Counted from the stretch's first letter, positions 15,482 through 23,721 are shown. The stretch is 42,771 nt of DNA from Chloroflexi bacterium GWB2_54_36 (GCA_001796355.1 MGMG01000031.1:1-42771); one strand, 5' to 3'. Program-made: numbers and translations. The notes: generated by a model not told the origin, from the sequence alone.

Positions 15482-16024
15482 TTAACTCCGTTTTAAAAGT
15501 GATTTAAAGCGCCAGGTAAATTTTTCGCTATGGGCGGTTTCGGTTTTTTCGGCGACCTGGTTAGCGTTATGCTGTGAGGGAAGAGCCGGCTGCTCGGCTG
15601 CACTGGCCTGATAACCCGCTTCCCGGACCGCTTCCTCCATATGGAGCGATGAAACCAATTCCGGAACATAGGTCACCTGGGCAGTTCCTTTATCCAGGTT
15701 GACATTGGCTTGTAACACCCCGGTCAGATCACCCAGGGCGCCGCCAACATGTGAACTGCAAGAAAGGCAGCTCATCCCTTTTACTGTTAAGGTAATTTCG
15801 GCTGTCGGGACTTTATAGCCAACCTGCGATATCGCATGTTGAAATTCAAGCAAATCCACCTGATGGGGGTCGTAAGTGATATTGGCAACTTCAGCTTTCA
15901 GATCGACCTTTACCCGTGAAACTCCGGGAAGCTGCCCGATGGCTTTTTCCACATGGGCAGCGCAACCGGTACAGTTCATGCCGTGAACAGGCAGTGACAA
16001 GTCTGTAAACGATTTTGAATTCAT
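15482..16024 (-). CDS. Stand-alone tandem HMA-domain protein
   Basis: The 180-residue soluble protein consists of two heavy-metal-associated domains, GMNCTGC (C18, C21) and GMSCLSC (C86, C89). A charged tail with no membrane helix follows. It resembles the detached N-terminus of a CopA-type copper ATPase, but no ATPase gene is nearby. It probably acts as a metallochaperone or buffer for Cu(I) or a related soft metal. The ATG at 16024 has AGGAG six bases upstream. It is in an operon with DUF2085. It could be an ATPase remnant, but the clean stop 3 bases before the next gene suggests an independent gene. Confidence 0.88.
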   Translation of the reverse strand: MNSKSFTDLSLPVHGMNCTGCAAHVEKAIGQLPGVSRVKVDLKAEVANITYDPHQVDLLEFQHAISQVGYKVPTAEITLTVKGMSCLSCSSHVGGALGDLTGVLQANVNLDKGTAQVTYVPELVSSLHMEEAVREAGYQASAAEQPALPSQHNANQVAEKTETAHSEKFTWRFKSLLKRS

Positions 16025-16109
16025 GATTATCTCCTACCAATGACGCTCAATATTTTGAGAAAGTCAGTGTAACCGATTTATTCCTGCGATGCAAAGTTGC
16101 CAGGGGAGC

Positions 16110-16895
16110 CTACCCATTCACGCGCTTTGGCGCAATGGCCATGCGCAGCAGCAACGGTATGACAATAACCAACCCGATCAGGCTCATAACCTGAGCTTGA
16201 TTGAGGCCGAAAGCAAATTCGCGGTAGCTGCTCATGAAGGTAATAAAGAAACGGCCGAATGAATACAGGCTGAGGTAGATCAGGAATAACGCGCCGTCGG
16301 GAAGTTTCAGTTTTCGCAGGCGCCACAAAACAGCAAAGATGGCAGTGTTGAGCAGAATTTCGTAAATAGGCGTGGGGGTGTAAAAAACGCCTAATTGCGG
16401 CACCATGGCTTCTTTACTGGTATAGGCCAGACCGAAAGGCCCGCTGGTCGGTTTTCCGACAGAATCACCGGTGATGATGCAGGCGAAACGGCCAATCGCT
16501 TGCCCTAACACAACCCCGGGCGCAAATGCGTCCAACAGCCGCGCTAAATTCCACCGTTGCCGCCGCCCATAAATGACAAGCGGGACGAGCCCGCCAACTA
16601 TACCTCCCCAGATGGCTAAGCCGCCTTCCCAAATGGCAAAAATCCGCCCGGGATCTTTGGAGAACACATCTGGCCAGTGATCGATCACATGAAACAGCCG
16701 CGCACCAATCAAGCCGCCCATGACCACCCAAATGGCCAAATCGTAAATGGCTTCCTTGGAAAAGCCCTTGCGAACTGACTCGCGAGTGACCAGCCAAAAA
16801 GCAATGCCAATTGCCAGCATCACAATGACGCTATACCACCGCAGATGAAAATGTCCAATTGAAAAAATGATGGGATCGATTGAAACAGTTATCAT
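16110..16895 (-). CDS. lgt: Prolipoprotein diacylglyceryl transferase
   Basis: Lgt moves a diacylglyceryl group from phosphatidylglycerol to the lipobox cysteine of prolipoproteins in the membrane. The 261-residue protein has about seven membrane helices. It also has the family segments HLRWYSVIVMLAI, GARLFHVIDHW, GGLAIWGGIVGG and the signature region IGRFACIITGDSVGKPT. Several lipoproteins in this window would be its substrates. The ATG at 16895 has AAGGA upstream. The gene lies between the YHS gene and the HMA/DUF2085 pair on the same strand, with 85 bases to the latter. Confidence 0.93.
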   Translation of the reverse strand: MITVSIDPIIFSIGHFHLRWYSVIVMLAIGIAFWLVTRESVRKGFSKEAIYDLAIWVVMGGLIGARLFHVIDHWPDVFSKDPGRIFAIWEGGLAIWGGIVGGLVPLVIYGRRQRWNLARLLDAFAPGVVLGQAIGRFACIITGDSVGKPTSGPFGLAYTSKEAMVPQLGVFYTPTPIYEILLNTAIFAVLWRLRKLKLPDGALFLIYLSLYSFGRFFITFMSSYREFAFGLNQAQVMSLIGLVIVIPLLLRMAIAPKRVNG

Positions 16896-16915
16896 GCCGT
16901 TCCTTCAATAAAAGT

Positions 16916-16955
16916 TCCCCGCAGGCCGAACGGAGGGGTAGCTCGCCTGCGGGGA
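16916..16955 (-). terminator. Hairpin between YHS gene and lgt
   Basis: A perfect 11-bp stem (16916-16926 with 16945-16955) has an 18-base loop. It lies just before the lgt start and beyond the YHS gene. The T-run after it on the minus strand is weak (AACTTTTATT), so it may attenuate read-through into lgt rather than stop it. Confidence 0.6.
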
Positions 16956-16983
16956 TAAGGAGAGAATCAGCTAAGCAGATTTA

Positions 16984-17157
16984 TTAGTGATGATGAGTAT
17001 GAGCGGAGTGGGAACTACCTGCGTACTTTTCAGGGTTGTTGTCAAAGGCTTTCTTGCAACCAGCGGAGCAGAAGTAGTAGGTCTTGCCCTGGTAATCTGA
17101 TTTACCAGCCGCTGATTTGGGGTCCACGCTCATACCGCAAACAGGATCTTTTTCCAT
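16984..17157 (-). CDS. Small YHS-domain protein
   Basis: This 57-residue gene is short but clear. It has the YHS pattern MEKDPVCGMSVDPKSA...YQGKTYYFCSAGCKKAFDNNPEKY followed by a His-rich tail (SAHTHHH). YHS domains bind metals through the CxxxM and CxxxC cysteines and are often found fused to or next to copper or heavy-metal ATPases. As a stand-alone protein it may be a small metal-binding factor. No strong Shine-Dalgarno site precedes the ATG at 17157, and a GGAGG lies rather far upstream. It is divergent from the DUF2933-like gene. Confidence 0.88.
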   Translation of the reverse strand: MEKDPVCGMSVDPKSAAGKSDYQGKTYYFCSAGCKKAFDNNPEKYAGSSHSAHTHHH

Positions 17158-17432
17158 ATCTGATTTCTTTATACCTCCATTGTTGGTGAACTTCCCACCA
17201 GCATAAGTTCCTGGCGGGCTGATGGTTCTAGTATAAGAAGTTTTTCAGGCCAGGGGTAGCGTACAAAAGCTTAAGCATGGATAGGTAATTTTGCTCATTT
17301 GTCGAACAGACTGCCACACCCCAAAATAGATAAGCATAAATGCTTGAATTCTTTCAGGCAGACTTACGCGTGACATAGCGACAAATCCCATTTACCATGT
17401 TGATGGATTTTCAATCTCCCTGGAGGAACCCC

Positions 17433-17675
17433 ATGTCAAAGACAACCAAAATCGTATTAATTGCGTGCGTTTTGGTAGCTGCAGCCTTAGGTGCAGCCCT
17501 ATTCGTGTTCAAACTGCCGATCAATACGGTTTTAATTGGTTTGATGGTACTGGTTTGCCCGCTGTCGCATGTATTTATGATGAAGTTCATGGGGCATGAC
17601 CACGGTGGTGGCGGCAGCGACCATAGCCATTGTGAGCAAACAAAAGAGCTTAGTGGGAATGCAAACAAGAGCTAA
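17433..17675 (+). CDS. Small DUF2933-like membrane protein with His-rich tail
   Basis: The 80-residue protein has two hydrophobic segments (about 6-27 and 31-50). The conserved-looking stretch VLVCPLSHVFMMKFMGHDHGG is followed by a His/Gly/Cys tail (SDHSHCEQ). This matches the pattern of DUF2933 proteins, which occur in copper and heavy-metal resistance loci. Their function is not established. The ATG at 17433 has GGAGG at ideal spacing. The last codons overlap the start of the following L,D-transpeptidase gene by 17 bases in another frame. Together with YHS and HMA genes it forms a metal-related patch. Confidence 0.82.
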   Translation: MSKTTKIVLIACVLVAAALGAALFVFKLPINTVLIGLMVLVCPLSHVFMMKFMGHDHGGGGSDHSHCEQTKELSGNANKS

Positions 17676-18726
17676 ATATTCCCGGCGTGAATTTCTTAAA
17701 GTTTCTCTGCTCGGTCTGACCAGCCTGGCTTTTCGATCCGTCACCCTTCCGGAATTTCCACAGTCAGAGCGGCTTGGGCGAGTTAATGTAGGCATGACTG
17801 AGATCAAAGCGCGGCCGGATACGGAAAGTGAAACGGTCGAAGCTATCTACGGAGACTCTGTAGTTCCCTGGCTGCGCGAGGTGATTGGCAAACGGCCCTG
17901 GCGGATCAATCAACGCTGGGTGGAAACGCCGAAAGGCTATATCTGGGCGCCGTACCTCCAACCGGTGAAGAATAACCTGAACGTTACATTGGATAGCCTT
18001 CCGGAAAGTTCGCTTGGTCCCGGGCTGTGGGCAGAGGTGACAGTACCTTACCTGGATGTGGTTTTAGGCAATCCGCCAGCCCGTTCACCCTGGTTGCAAA
18101 ATACCGAAAACCCAAGGGTGTATTACAGCCAGGTATTTTGGATCGACCAGATAAAAACGGACGATCAGGGGCAAATTTGGTACCGGATCAATGAGCGATA
18201 TGGATTTGGGGATTTGTTGTGGGCTCGGGCGGAAGGTTTCAGACCGTTAACCGAACAGGACGTGGCTCCTATCTCACCGGGAGTGGCGGATAAACGTGTG
18301 GTTGTGGATGTTTCTCGCCAGACGCTGGCCTGTTTCGAAGGCAAGAACGAAGTGTATTTCACTCAAGTCTCTACCGGGATGATGAATGACTTCTATGGAA
18401 ATCCCACCGACATCTGGGAGACACCCGTTGGAATCCGGCCTATCTGGCGAAAACTGGTCTCGGTGCACATGACGGGTGGTTCGACTGGCGGTGGATATGA
18501 TATCGCTGGCGTCAGTTGGACGACGCTATTCGAGGGCAACGGTGTCGCCATCCATTCGACCTTCTGGCATAACAATTTTGGCGAGGCGATGAGTCAGGGT
18601 TGCGTCAACTGCCGCCCAGAAGATGCTCAATGGGTGTTTCGCTGGACTCTTCCGGTGGTGGCTTACGACCCGGGTGATGTTACTGTAGGGATGCCCGGAG
18701 GTACCCTGGTGGAAGTGATTAGGTAG
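17659..18726 (+). CDS. Tat-exported L,D-transpeptidase (YkuD)
   Basis: The 355-residue protein starts with a twin-arginine signal (SRREFLK at 8-14 and a hydrophobic core), so it is probably exported folded by Tat. The middle holds SH3-like repeats (INQRWVETPKGYIWAPYLQP, RINERYGFGDLLWARAEGF). The C-terminal YkuD domain (from VVVDVSRQTLACF) has the catalytic pattern HNNFGEAMSQGCVNC with Cys315 as nucleophile. Such enzymes cross-link peptidoglycan or anchor proteins to it. The ATG at 17659 places the Tat motif correctly. A longer start at 17596 would add 21 residues before it. It overlaps the preceding gene by 17 bases. Confidence 0.9.
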   Translation: MQTRAKYSRREFLKVSLLGLTSLAFRSVTLPEFPQSERLGRVNVGMTEIKARPDTESETVEAIYGDSVVPWLREVIGKRPWRINQRWVETPKGYIWAPYLQPVKNNLNVTLDSLPESSLGPGLWAEVTVPYLDVVLGNPPARSPWLQNTENPRVYYSQVFWIDQIKTDDQGQIWYRINERYGFGDLLWARAEGFRPLTEQDVAPISPGVADKRVVVDVSRQTLACFEGKNEVYFTQVSTGMMNDFYGNPTDIWETPVGIRPIWRKLVSVHMTGGSTGGGYDIAGVSWTTLFEGNGVAIHSTFWHNNFGEAMSQGCVNCRPEDAQWVFRWTLPVVAYDPGDVTVGMPGGTLVEVIR

Positions 18727-18810
18727 GCAAAAAAGCCTGTCATGAGTTAAGCATCACGGCGCTTTTTAATGCCTTTTGGAGCAGCTAAAATATTAGCAGG
18801 ACAAATTACG

Positions 18811-19215
18811 ATGAATCACCAGGGAAAGAAACCTTTAAAAGTAATCGATATTCAATGCGCTCGTTTTGTAGAACCTCTCAAGCAGGCTTTTTCAGATGCG
18901 GGTTTATGGGTGTTCCAATCTTTTGATTTGCGCAGCACCAGGGCGCTGCATGATGGCTGTACCTGCGCTTACCACGGCACCAGCCAATGCACCTGCGAAC
19001 TGGTCGTGCTTCTGGTATACCGGGCACTTGGCGATCCGATAACCCTGGTTTTGGATGGTCGCGATGAACAGACTTATATATTTATCAACGATGAGCGGGG
19101 GGCCTCAGTACGGCCAGCAACCATGGAAATGATTGAAAGAATCATCAACCAGGCAGCTTATCCATTGATAAAGCAAGATGAAGGCATTGAAAATAATAAA
19201 CTTTTAAATATTTAA
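18811..19215 (+). CDS. Small protein with GCTCAYHGTSQCTC cluster, unknown function
   Basis: I cannot assign this family. The 134-residue soluble protein has an alpha/beta appearance (PLKVIDIQCARFVEPLKQAF, ELVVLLVYRALGDPITLVLDG). A striking Cys/His cluster, GCTCAYHGTSQCTCE, supplies four Cys and one His in 13 residues, suitable for a zinc or iron-sulfur site. No signal peptide is seen. The ATG at 18811 has AGGA ten bases upstream, and an in-frame ATG at 18769 lacks a ribosome site. It follows the L,D-transpeptidase gene by 84 bases, so co-transcription is possible. Confidence 0.7.
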   Translation: MNHQGKKPLKVIDIQCARFVEPLKQAFSDAGLWVFQSFDLRSTRALHDGCTCAYHGTSQCTCELVVLLVYRALGDPITLVLDGRDEQTYIFINDERGASVRPATMEMIERIINQAAYPLIKQDEGIENNKLLNI

Positions 19216-19270
19216 ATCGATAAAGGCTATATAGGACTCTCATAAACCGGGATATCAACCAGAGGAACAA

Positions 19271-19441
19271 ATGCACTTCCATCGGTGCAACAACTGCACG
19301 TGCGAAGCGCAACAGGGAACCGGCGCCGAAATTCGTGCTTCTGTGTCTCGGGTATTACATTTATATCCGTCAATTACTTCCAGCCAAAAAAATCACAAAA
19401 AACCGGAGAATAATAATTCCTGCGCTTTCGTCGAACTATAG
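19271..19441 (+). CDS. Possible 56-residue Cys/His-rich small protein
   Basis: The ATG at 19271 has GAGGA six bases upstream. It opens a frame of 56 codons beginning MHFHRCNNCTCEAQQGTG and ending in CAFVEL at a TAG. The N-terminus has H2, H4, C6, C9 and C11, a possible metal-binding head. It lies 55 bases after the Cys-cluster protein gene. The good ribosome site argues for a gene. The low-complexity Lys/Asn tail and the lack of a family argue against, so this is tentative. Confidence 0.35.
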   Translation: MHFHRCNNCTCEAQQGTGAEIRASVSRVLHLYPSITSSQKNHKKPENNNSCAFVEL

Positions 19442-19744
19442 TAAATACCCATTTTATTTGTTCGCCATAGACTGCGAACCATAATTTATCAGATAGGACC
19501 GATATTTGAATAAATAATAATGAATATCGTCACCACTTGTTGTGGCGATAATTTCTGCCATTCGCGGCTACTGAAATAATCCGGCCAAAATGGTGGATTT
19601 TGGTTTGAATATGAGTTTAGCCCAATAATTTGTTTAGGATGAATACCGTAGTTGCTAAATAATGCTTACTTTAACAGACTTACAGGAGTTTCAGATCATT
19701 GGGTTTGATACGATCATCGAGTTCAAATGTTTCTACCTCACATT
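19442..19744. other. AT-rich intergenic region with one hairpin
   Basis: I see no gene here. A hairpin with a 9-bp stem, including one G-T pair (19525-19533 with 19542-19550), and a trailing ATTT may end transcription from the left. The rest is AT-rich spacer before the convergent P-loop gene. Confidence 0.45.
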
Positions 19745-20485
19745 CTATCCATTTGGCAAGGGCGCGTAGTATTTAATCCATAGTTCATTCAGAACTTGTT
19801 CAAGCCTAGCACCCAATACATCCCCTCTTTTAGTCGTAACATCATCAGAATTGTCAAACACAACGTAAGGCACCCTGGCGCCCTGTATACTCAAGAATTT
19901 CGGATCGGCCTCGCTGACTTCACTCCAATCAACTTCCTTGTAAAGCCGCTCTAATTGGGCATCCGGTAAAGAATGTTCCAAAATACTGTCAGGCTTTTCA
20001 GGGTTAAACCGGTTGCGGTTTTTGCGAAGTGATTCTTCCCACGAAACATCAATGTACACCACTGCCATTTTATTAAGCATTTGTGGCAGTAAATGGGAGA
20101 AAGCTGATCGATACCCGCCATGTTCCGTCCCACGTGAAAATTCAATCACCGTTGTAAATGATTCGGAGTAATTCGGGATATCGCGTGATTTTTTCTGGTA
20201 TTCCAACCCGATACGCCTAATCAGAATATTCCAAAGGTGCTGACCGAGGAAGTGTCCCTCCTGATTTGTGTGGAGTCGTGGGAAACCCATTTTTTCAAGA
20301 AGCGCATCTTCTTCAAACCAGGTCCAAAGCATTGGAAAATCATCGATCTCATCAAATTTGCCCACATGAAAACGTTTTATCCGTTCATCCAACGGAGTAT
20401 TTTTGAGATAATCAATAACCTCGCTTTTTCCAGCGGCAGGTCTGGCAATCAATAAGATAATGTCGAATATGGGTTCTTCTTTCAC
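19745..20485 (-). CDS. P-loop NTPase/kinase-like protein
   Basis: The 246-residue cytosolic protein begins with a strand and P-loop (DIILLIARPAAGKSEVIDYL). This is a Walker A with Ala in place of the usual first Gly. Later segments MAVVYIDVSWEESLRKNRNRF and ARVPYVVFDNSDDV resemble the lid and terminal strand of small-molecule kinases. The substrate is unknown. I chose the GTG at 20485 because GGGAG lies five bases upstream. An ATG at 20515 has no ribosome site. It lies 79 bases downstream of the PhnP-like hydrolase gene on the same strand, so the two may process the same imported phosphorylated compound. Confidence 0.75.
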   Translation of the reverse strand: MKEEPIFDIILLIARPAAGKSEVIDYLKNTPLDERIKRFHVGKFDEIDDFPMLWTWFEEDALLEKMGFPRLHTNQEGHFLGQHLWNILIRRIGLEYQKKSRDIPNYSESFTTVIEFSRGTEHGGYRSAFSHLLPQMLNKMAVVYIDVSWEESLRKNRNRFNPEKPDSILEHSLPDAQLERLYKEVDWSEVSEADPKFLSIQGARVPYVVFDNSDDVTTKRGDVLGARLEQVLNELWIKYYAPLPNG

Positions 20486-20564
20486 CGTTACTCCCTTTGC
20501 AACTCTTATAATCATATGGCAATCAGACAATGCCGAATGGCCCAATTAATATCGCGTTTGATAT

Positions 20565-21425
20565 TCATGCCGGAATTTCGAGCCTGAGACCATCATAGGC
20601 AACTTCATAACCATGTTGTTTTGCAAAAGCCGCCAGCGCTGGATGGGGAGGATTACCTGCATGTGCAATATGAGTCGCAAAAACACGGGCATTTTGGGTT
20701 AATAAACCTTCATCCCTCATCCGTGTTATGTGTTCAATAAATTGATCAGCATTTAAATGGTCCGCACCTGGGGGGTTAAAACCATAAGTATGATCCAGGA
20801 TTACAACATCGAACCGCATATTATGTTTGTGAAACCCCTGCCAAACTTGATCAGGCAGAATTCCGGTATCCGTCCCATAAAAGATGCAACCGTTTTTCGA
20901 CTTTATTGCGTACAACAAAGCTCCCATTGTCGGTGCGTGATTGGCAGGGAACGCGGTTACGCGATAATGACCCAATTTAAAGGATTGAAAAGGTTCAACC
21001 GAATACAATTTCAGATTTAAATGTTTCTGAGTATCAAGTGATAGAAGGCTGCTTCCTGAAAGTTCACTTTCAAAGGTCAGCGCAGCTCTTTGCAAAGTCT
21101 CATGTGATGCATAAAAATTCAAACAAGGGGCACCAATAACCCCAAGATCCGGACTTCGAGAGAGAAGGTGGGATAAATCCAAATGATCTGCGTGTGGATG
21201 CGTTTGGATACAATACTTGATATTACACAAAGAGCTGTTGTGGATTTGTGAAGCAGCCATGATATCAGGCCCAAGATCTATCAGTAAATCATCATTAATT
21301 AATAAAGAAGATCGTTTTCGTAAACTTGCACCCCCAAGCAATCGTGCCTGTTCGCAATTATTACATTTGCAAAAGGCTTCTGGAAAAGCATTGACGCCGG
21401 AAGTACCAAGAAAGGTGATGATCAT
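20565..21425 (-). CDS. PhnP-like metallo-beta-lactamase-fold phosphodiesterase
   Basis: The 286-residue protein begins MIITFLGTSGVNAFPEAFC and has a Cys pair CKCNNC near the N-terminus, as in the structural-zinc loop of PhnP-type proteins. The metal motif HPHADHLD, a later GTDTG and an HTYG strand-loop complete the fold. PhnP opens 5-phosphoribosyl 1,2-cyclic phosphate in phosphonate breakdown, and relatives hydrolyse other cyclic phosphodiesters. No C-P lyase gene is nearby, so another cyclic phosphate ester may be the substrate. The ATG at 21425 has AAGG eight bases upstream. Its promoter overlaps a palindromic operator shared with the divergent GntR gene. Confidence 0.85.
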   Translation of the reverse strand: MIITFLGTSGVNAFPEAFCKCNNCEQARLLGGASLRKRSSLLINDDLLIDLGPDIMAASQIHNSSLCNIKYCIQTHPHADHLDLSHLLSRSPDLGVIGAPCLNFYASHETLQRAALTFESELSGSSLLSLDTQKHLNLKLYSVEPFQSFKLGHYRVTAFPANHAPTMGALLYAIKSKNGCIFYGTDTGILPDQVWQGFHKHNMRFDVVILDHTYGFNPPGADHLNADQFIEHITRMRDEGLLTQNARVFATHIAHAGNPPHPALAAFAKQHGYEVAYDGLRLEIPA

Positions 21426-21484
21426 ACGTTTTGCCTTGGCATAAAGCAATAGGTTTGTCCGCCATAACACCTTAATAGCAGCTA

Positions 21485-21513
21485 TTGACTTTTACTAATT
21501 TTTATTATACTAT
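21485..21513 (+). promoter_or_regulatory. Putative sigma-70 promoter of the GntR-family gene
   Basis: TTGACT (21485-21490) and TACTAT (21508-21513) are 17 bases apart. The predicted start would fall at the palindrome at 21521-21532, which fits autorepression. An alternative -10 is TATACT with 15-base spacing. Confidence 0.5.
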
Positions 21514-21532
21514 GAAGTTGTTGGACGTCCAA
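21504..21532 (-). promoter_or_regulatory. Putative sigma-70 promoter of the PhnP-like gene
   Basis: On the minus strand a perfect TATAAT (21509-21504) lies 17 bases downstream of TTGGAC (21532-21527). The -35 match is partial. It faces and overlaps the plus-strand promoter, and its -35 lies inside the palindrome, so one bound regulator could block both. Confidence 0.5.
21521..21532. promoter_or_regulatory. Palindromic operator candidate TTGGACGTCCAA
   Basis: A perfect 12-bp palindrome lies between the divergent PhnP-like and GntR genes, overlapping the -35 of one promoter and the start region of the other. GntR/HutC regulators usually bind short palindromes near their own gene. I found no second copy in the window. 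Confidence 0.6.
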
Positions 21533-21578
21533 TCTTTACCACAATCATAATCCCCATTTTGTCCGGAAGAAAAACTCA

Positions 21579-22316
21579 ATGAGTATGGATATTAATACCA
21601 GTAAGCGTTTGATCCAGGTAAAGGCTTATTTGCTCAACTACATTGAGCAAAACCAACTCAAGCCTAAAGATCAACTTCCGTCCGAGACTGATTTTGCTAA
21701 AAAACTGGGGGTCAGCCGAAATACGCTTCGAGAAGCCTATATAGAACTGGAAAATGATGGGGTTATCATTCGCCGGCATGGTATCGGCACTTTTGTGTCT
21801 CAATCGCCCGTAATCCGCGATTCCTTGAATGATTTTTCACCTTTTACCCAAATAATTAAAGAGAGTGGTTTTACCCCCAACTTTCAAACCCTATACATGG
21901 GCTATGAATGTGCACCCAGCGATGCAGAAGAGGTGTTTTCGGTGCCCCCGTCAACAAAAGTATTCTGCATCAAACGTATCGTTAGAGCTGATCAACAACC
22001 CGTGATTTATATAGAAGATTACATAACTCCCGCAATTGAAGCAGAAACCATAAATTGGGTGGAGTTTGATGGAAACATGGTTCAATTTTTATCCACATCT
22101 TTAAATACTTCATTACACCATATTCAATCTCACATTCGCGCGGCATCGCTTGCTCACGATATTTCACAATACCTTGAATTGGAAAGTGGAACGCCAATTC
22201 TCAGCGTTCGATCAATAATTTTTAAGGAGGACAACACACCTATCGCCTACAGCAAACTCTGTTTCAATTCGAATATTGTTGAGTTGAATATCGTGCGGAT
22301 GATCCGCCCAATATAA
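21579..22316 (+). CDS. GntR-family transcriptional regulator (HutC/UTRA type)
   Basis: The 245-residue regulator has an N-terminal winged HTH (DQLPSETDFAKKLGVSRNTL, ELENDGVIIRRHGIGTFVSQ) and a C-terminal UTRA ligand domain (from about 80, with FCIKRIVRADQQPVIYIEDY and SVRSIIFKEDNTPIAYSKL). HutC-type regulators release DNA on binding a small metabolite. It lies 31 bases before the binding-protein gene of an ABC importer and is divergent from the PhnP-like hydrolase, so it probably controls both in response to the imported substrate or its product. Confidence 0.92.
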   Translation: MSMDINTSKRLIQVKAYLLNYIEQNQLKPKDQLPSETDFAKKLGVSRNTLREAYIELENDGVIIRRHGIGTFVSQSPVIRDSLNDFSPFTQIIKESGFTPNFQTLYMGYECAPSDAEEVFSVPPSTKVFCIKRIVRADQQPVIYIEDYITPAIEAETINWVEFDGNMVQFLSTSLNTSLHHIQSHIRAASLAHDISQYLELESGTPILSVRSIIFKEDNTPIAYSKLCFNSNIVELNIVRMIRPI

Positions 22317-22347
22317 GCGCTTTTATTTAGAGAAAGGATAAACAGCA

Positions 22348-23721
22348 ATGCGTACCATAAAAAGATCACTGATTATAATTATGTTGTTTAGCCTGCTTGC
22401 AGCATGTGGTCCCACCGCCACGACTGTGCCCACACAGGAACAGGCTGCACCCACACAGGAACAAGCCACTCCAACCGTTGAGGTCGTTCCCACAGCAGAG
22501 CCAACAATGGCGCCGGTCACTATCCAGGTGTTTTACCCGGTTGCCGTGGATGCTCCAATTGCCGCCATATTAAATGGTTATATTGAGGACTTCCAAGCTG
22601 AATTCCCATATATAACTGTTGAGCCTGTATACTCTGGTGGATATGCCGATGTACAGACAGCCATCACGACCACCATCGAAGGCGGTGGTACTCCACCTGC
22701 ATTGGCAGTTCTGCTTGCCACCGGTCTATATGACTTGATTAATGCAGACTATATCGCACCGATGGATGAATATGTTGCCAACATGGAAGGCGGACAAGCT
22801 TATTTGGATGACTTCCTGCCCGCTTTTATGGCAAATTCGTATTATGACGGAAAGCTTTGGAGCATTCCCTTCCAGCGTAGCGCAGTCGTGCTTTATTACA
22901 ATGCAGATAAATTTGAAGCAGCAGGGCTTCAACCCCCCTCCAGTTGGCAATCATGGGCCGAAGCTGCGCAAGCCCTAACGGTAAAGGAAGGCAATAACAC
23001 TAATTGGGGGCTTCATTTCTCTTCAGATTGGCCGTACTGGTTATTCCAACCGCTCGCGATCGGTAATGGTCAGAATATATTCATTGATGATTGCACAGTT
23101 GCCTTCAACGATCCAAAAGTTGTTGAAGCTGTTCAATACTATATTGACCTGTCAAAAGTGTACGGTGCTATGCCCGAGGGTGTTCAAGCATCCTGGGCAA
23201 CTGATGCCGCAGATTTTAGCAGTGGTGCAACAGCTATGATCGCCCACACGACTGGCAGTCTGACCAGTATCCTGGCGCAGTCCAATTTCACTGTTGGTGT
23301 GATGGCATACCCTGGAAAAGAAGAAGGAACATACGCAAGTGTTCCAGGGGGTGGCAATTTCTACATCCTTCAAGGCGCTCCACAAGAACAAAAGGATGCA
23401 GCGTGGAAGTTCATCGAATTCTTGACTTCACCAGATCTGGCTGCAGATTACAGCATTCAGACCGGTTATATTGCCAGTCGAATGAGCGCTTATGATACTG
23501 AGGCTATGACTGCATACGTTGCAAAAGTTCCACAAGCCCTCCAGGCGCGTGACGCCATGCAATACGCTGAAGGCGAATTGGCAATTCAGAATCTTGGTCA
23601 AGTACGAACCATCTTCCATAATTACATCCAAAAAGCATTCAATGGTGAAATGACCGCTCTGGAAGCCATGGATGCCGCACAAACCGAAGCCGCCGCCGCC
23701 CTGGTGCCATTCTGCCAATAA
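22348..23721 (+). CDS. ABC importer extracellular binding lipoprotein (UgpB/MalE type)
   Basis: The 457-residue lipoprotein has a lipobox (SLLAACG) and a Thr/Pro/Gln linker holding a near-exact 21-bp tandem duplication (22429-22470, giving PTQEQ twice). A family 1 solute-binding domain follows (FYPVAVDAPIAAILNGYIED, KLWSIPFQRSAVVLYYNADK, AGLQPPSSWQSW). The overall layout is closest to UgpB-type proteins for glycerol-phosphate or sugar ligands. The actual ligand is unknown. AAAGGA precedes the ATG. Two permease genes follow after a hairpin, and no ATPase gene is present. Confidence 0.92.
   Translation: MRTIKRSLIIIMLFSLLAACGPTATTVPTQEQAAPTQEQATPTVEVVPTAEPTMAPVTIQVFYPVAVDAPIAAILNGYIEDFQAEFPYITVEPVYSGGYADVQTAITTTIEGGGTPPALAVLLATGLYDLINADYIAPMDEYVANMEGGQAYLDDFLPAFMANSYYDGKLWSIPFQRSAVVLYYNADKFEAAGLQPPSSWQSWAEAAQALTVKEGNNTNWGLHFSSDWPYWLFQPLAIGNGQNIFIDDCTVAFNDPKVVEAVQYYIDLSKVYGAMPEGVQASWATDAADFSSGATAMIAHTTGSLTSILAQSNFTVGVMAYPGKEEGTYASVPGGGNFYILQGAPQEQKDAAWKFIEFLTSPDLAADYSIQTGYIASRMSAYDTEAMTAYVAKVPQALQARDAMQYAEGELAIQNLGQVRTIFHNYIQKAFNGEMTALEAMDAAQTEAAAALVPFCQ

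Noticed and set aside
15482-16024. Tandem HMA protein as a broken copper ATPase
   Set aside because: It has its own good start, a complete stop and tight spacing to the next gene, and no ATPase remnant follows.
22429-22470. Tandem 21-bp duplication as a mobile or CRISPR-like repeat
   Set aside because: It is an in-frame two-copy duplication in the lipoprotein linker, a common form of linker growth.
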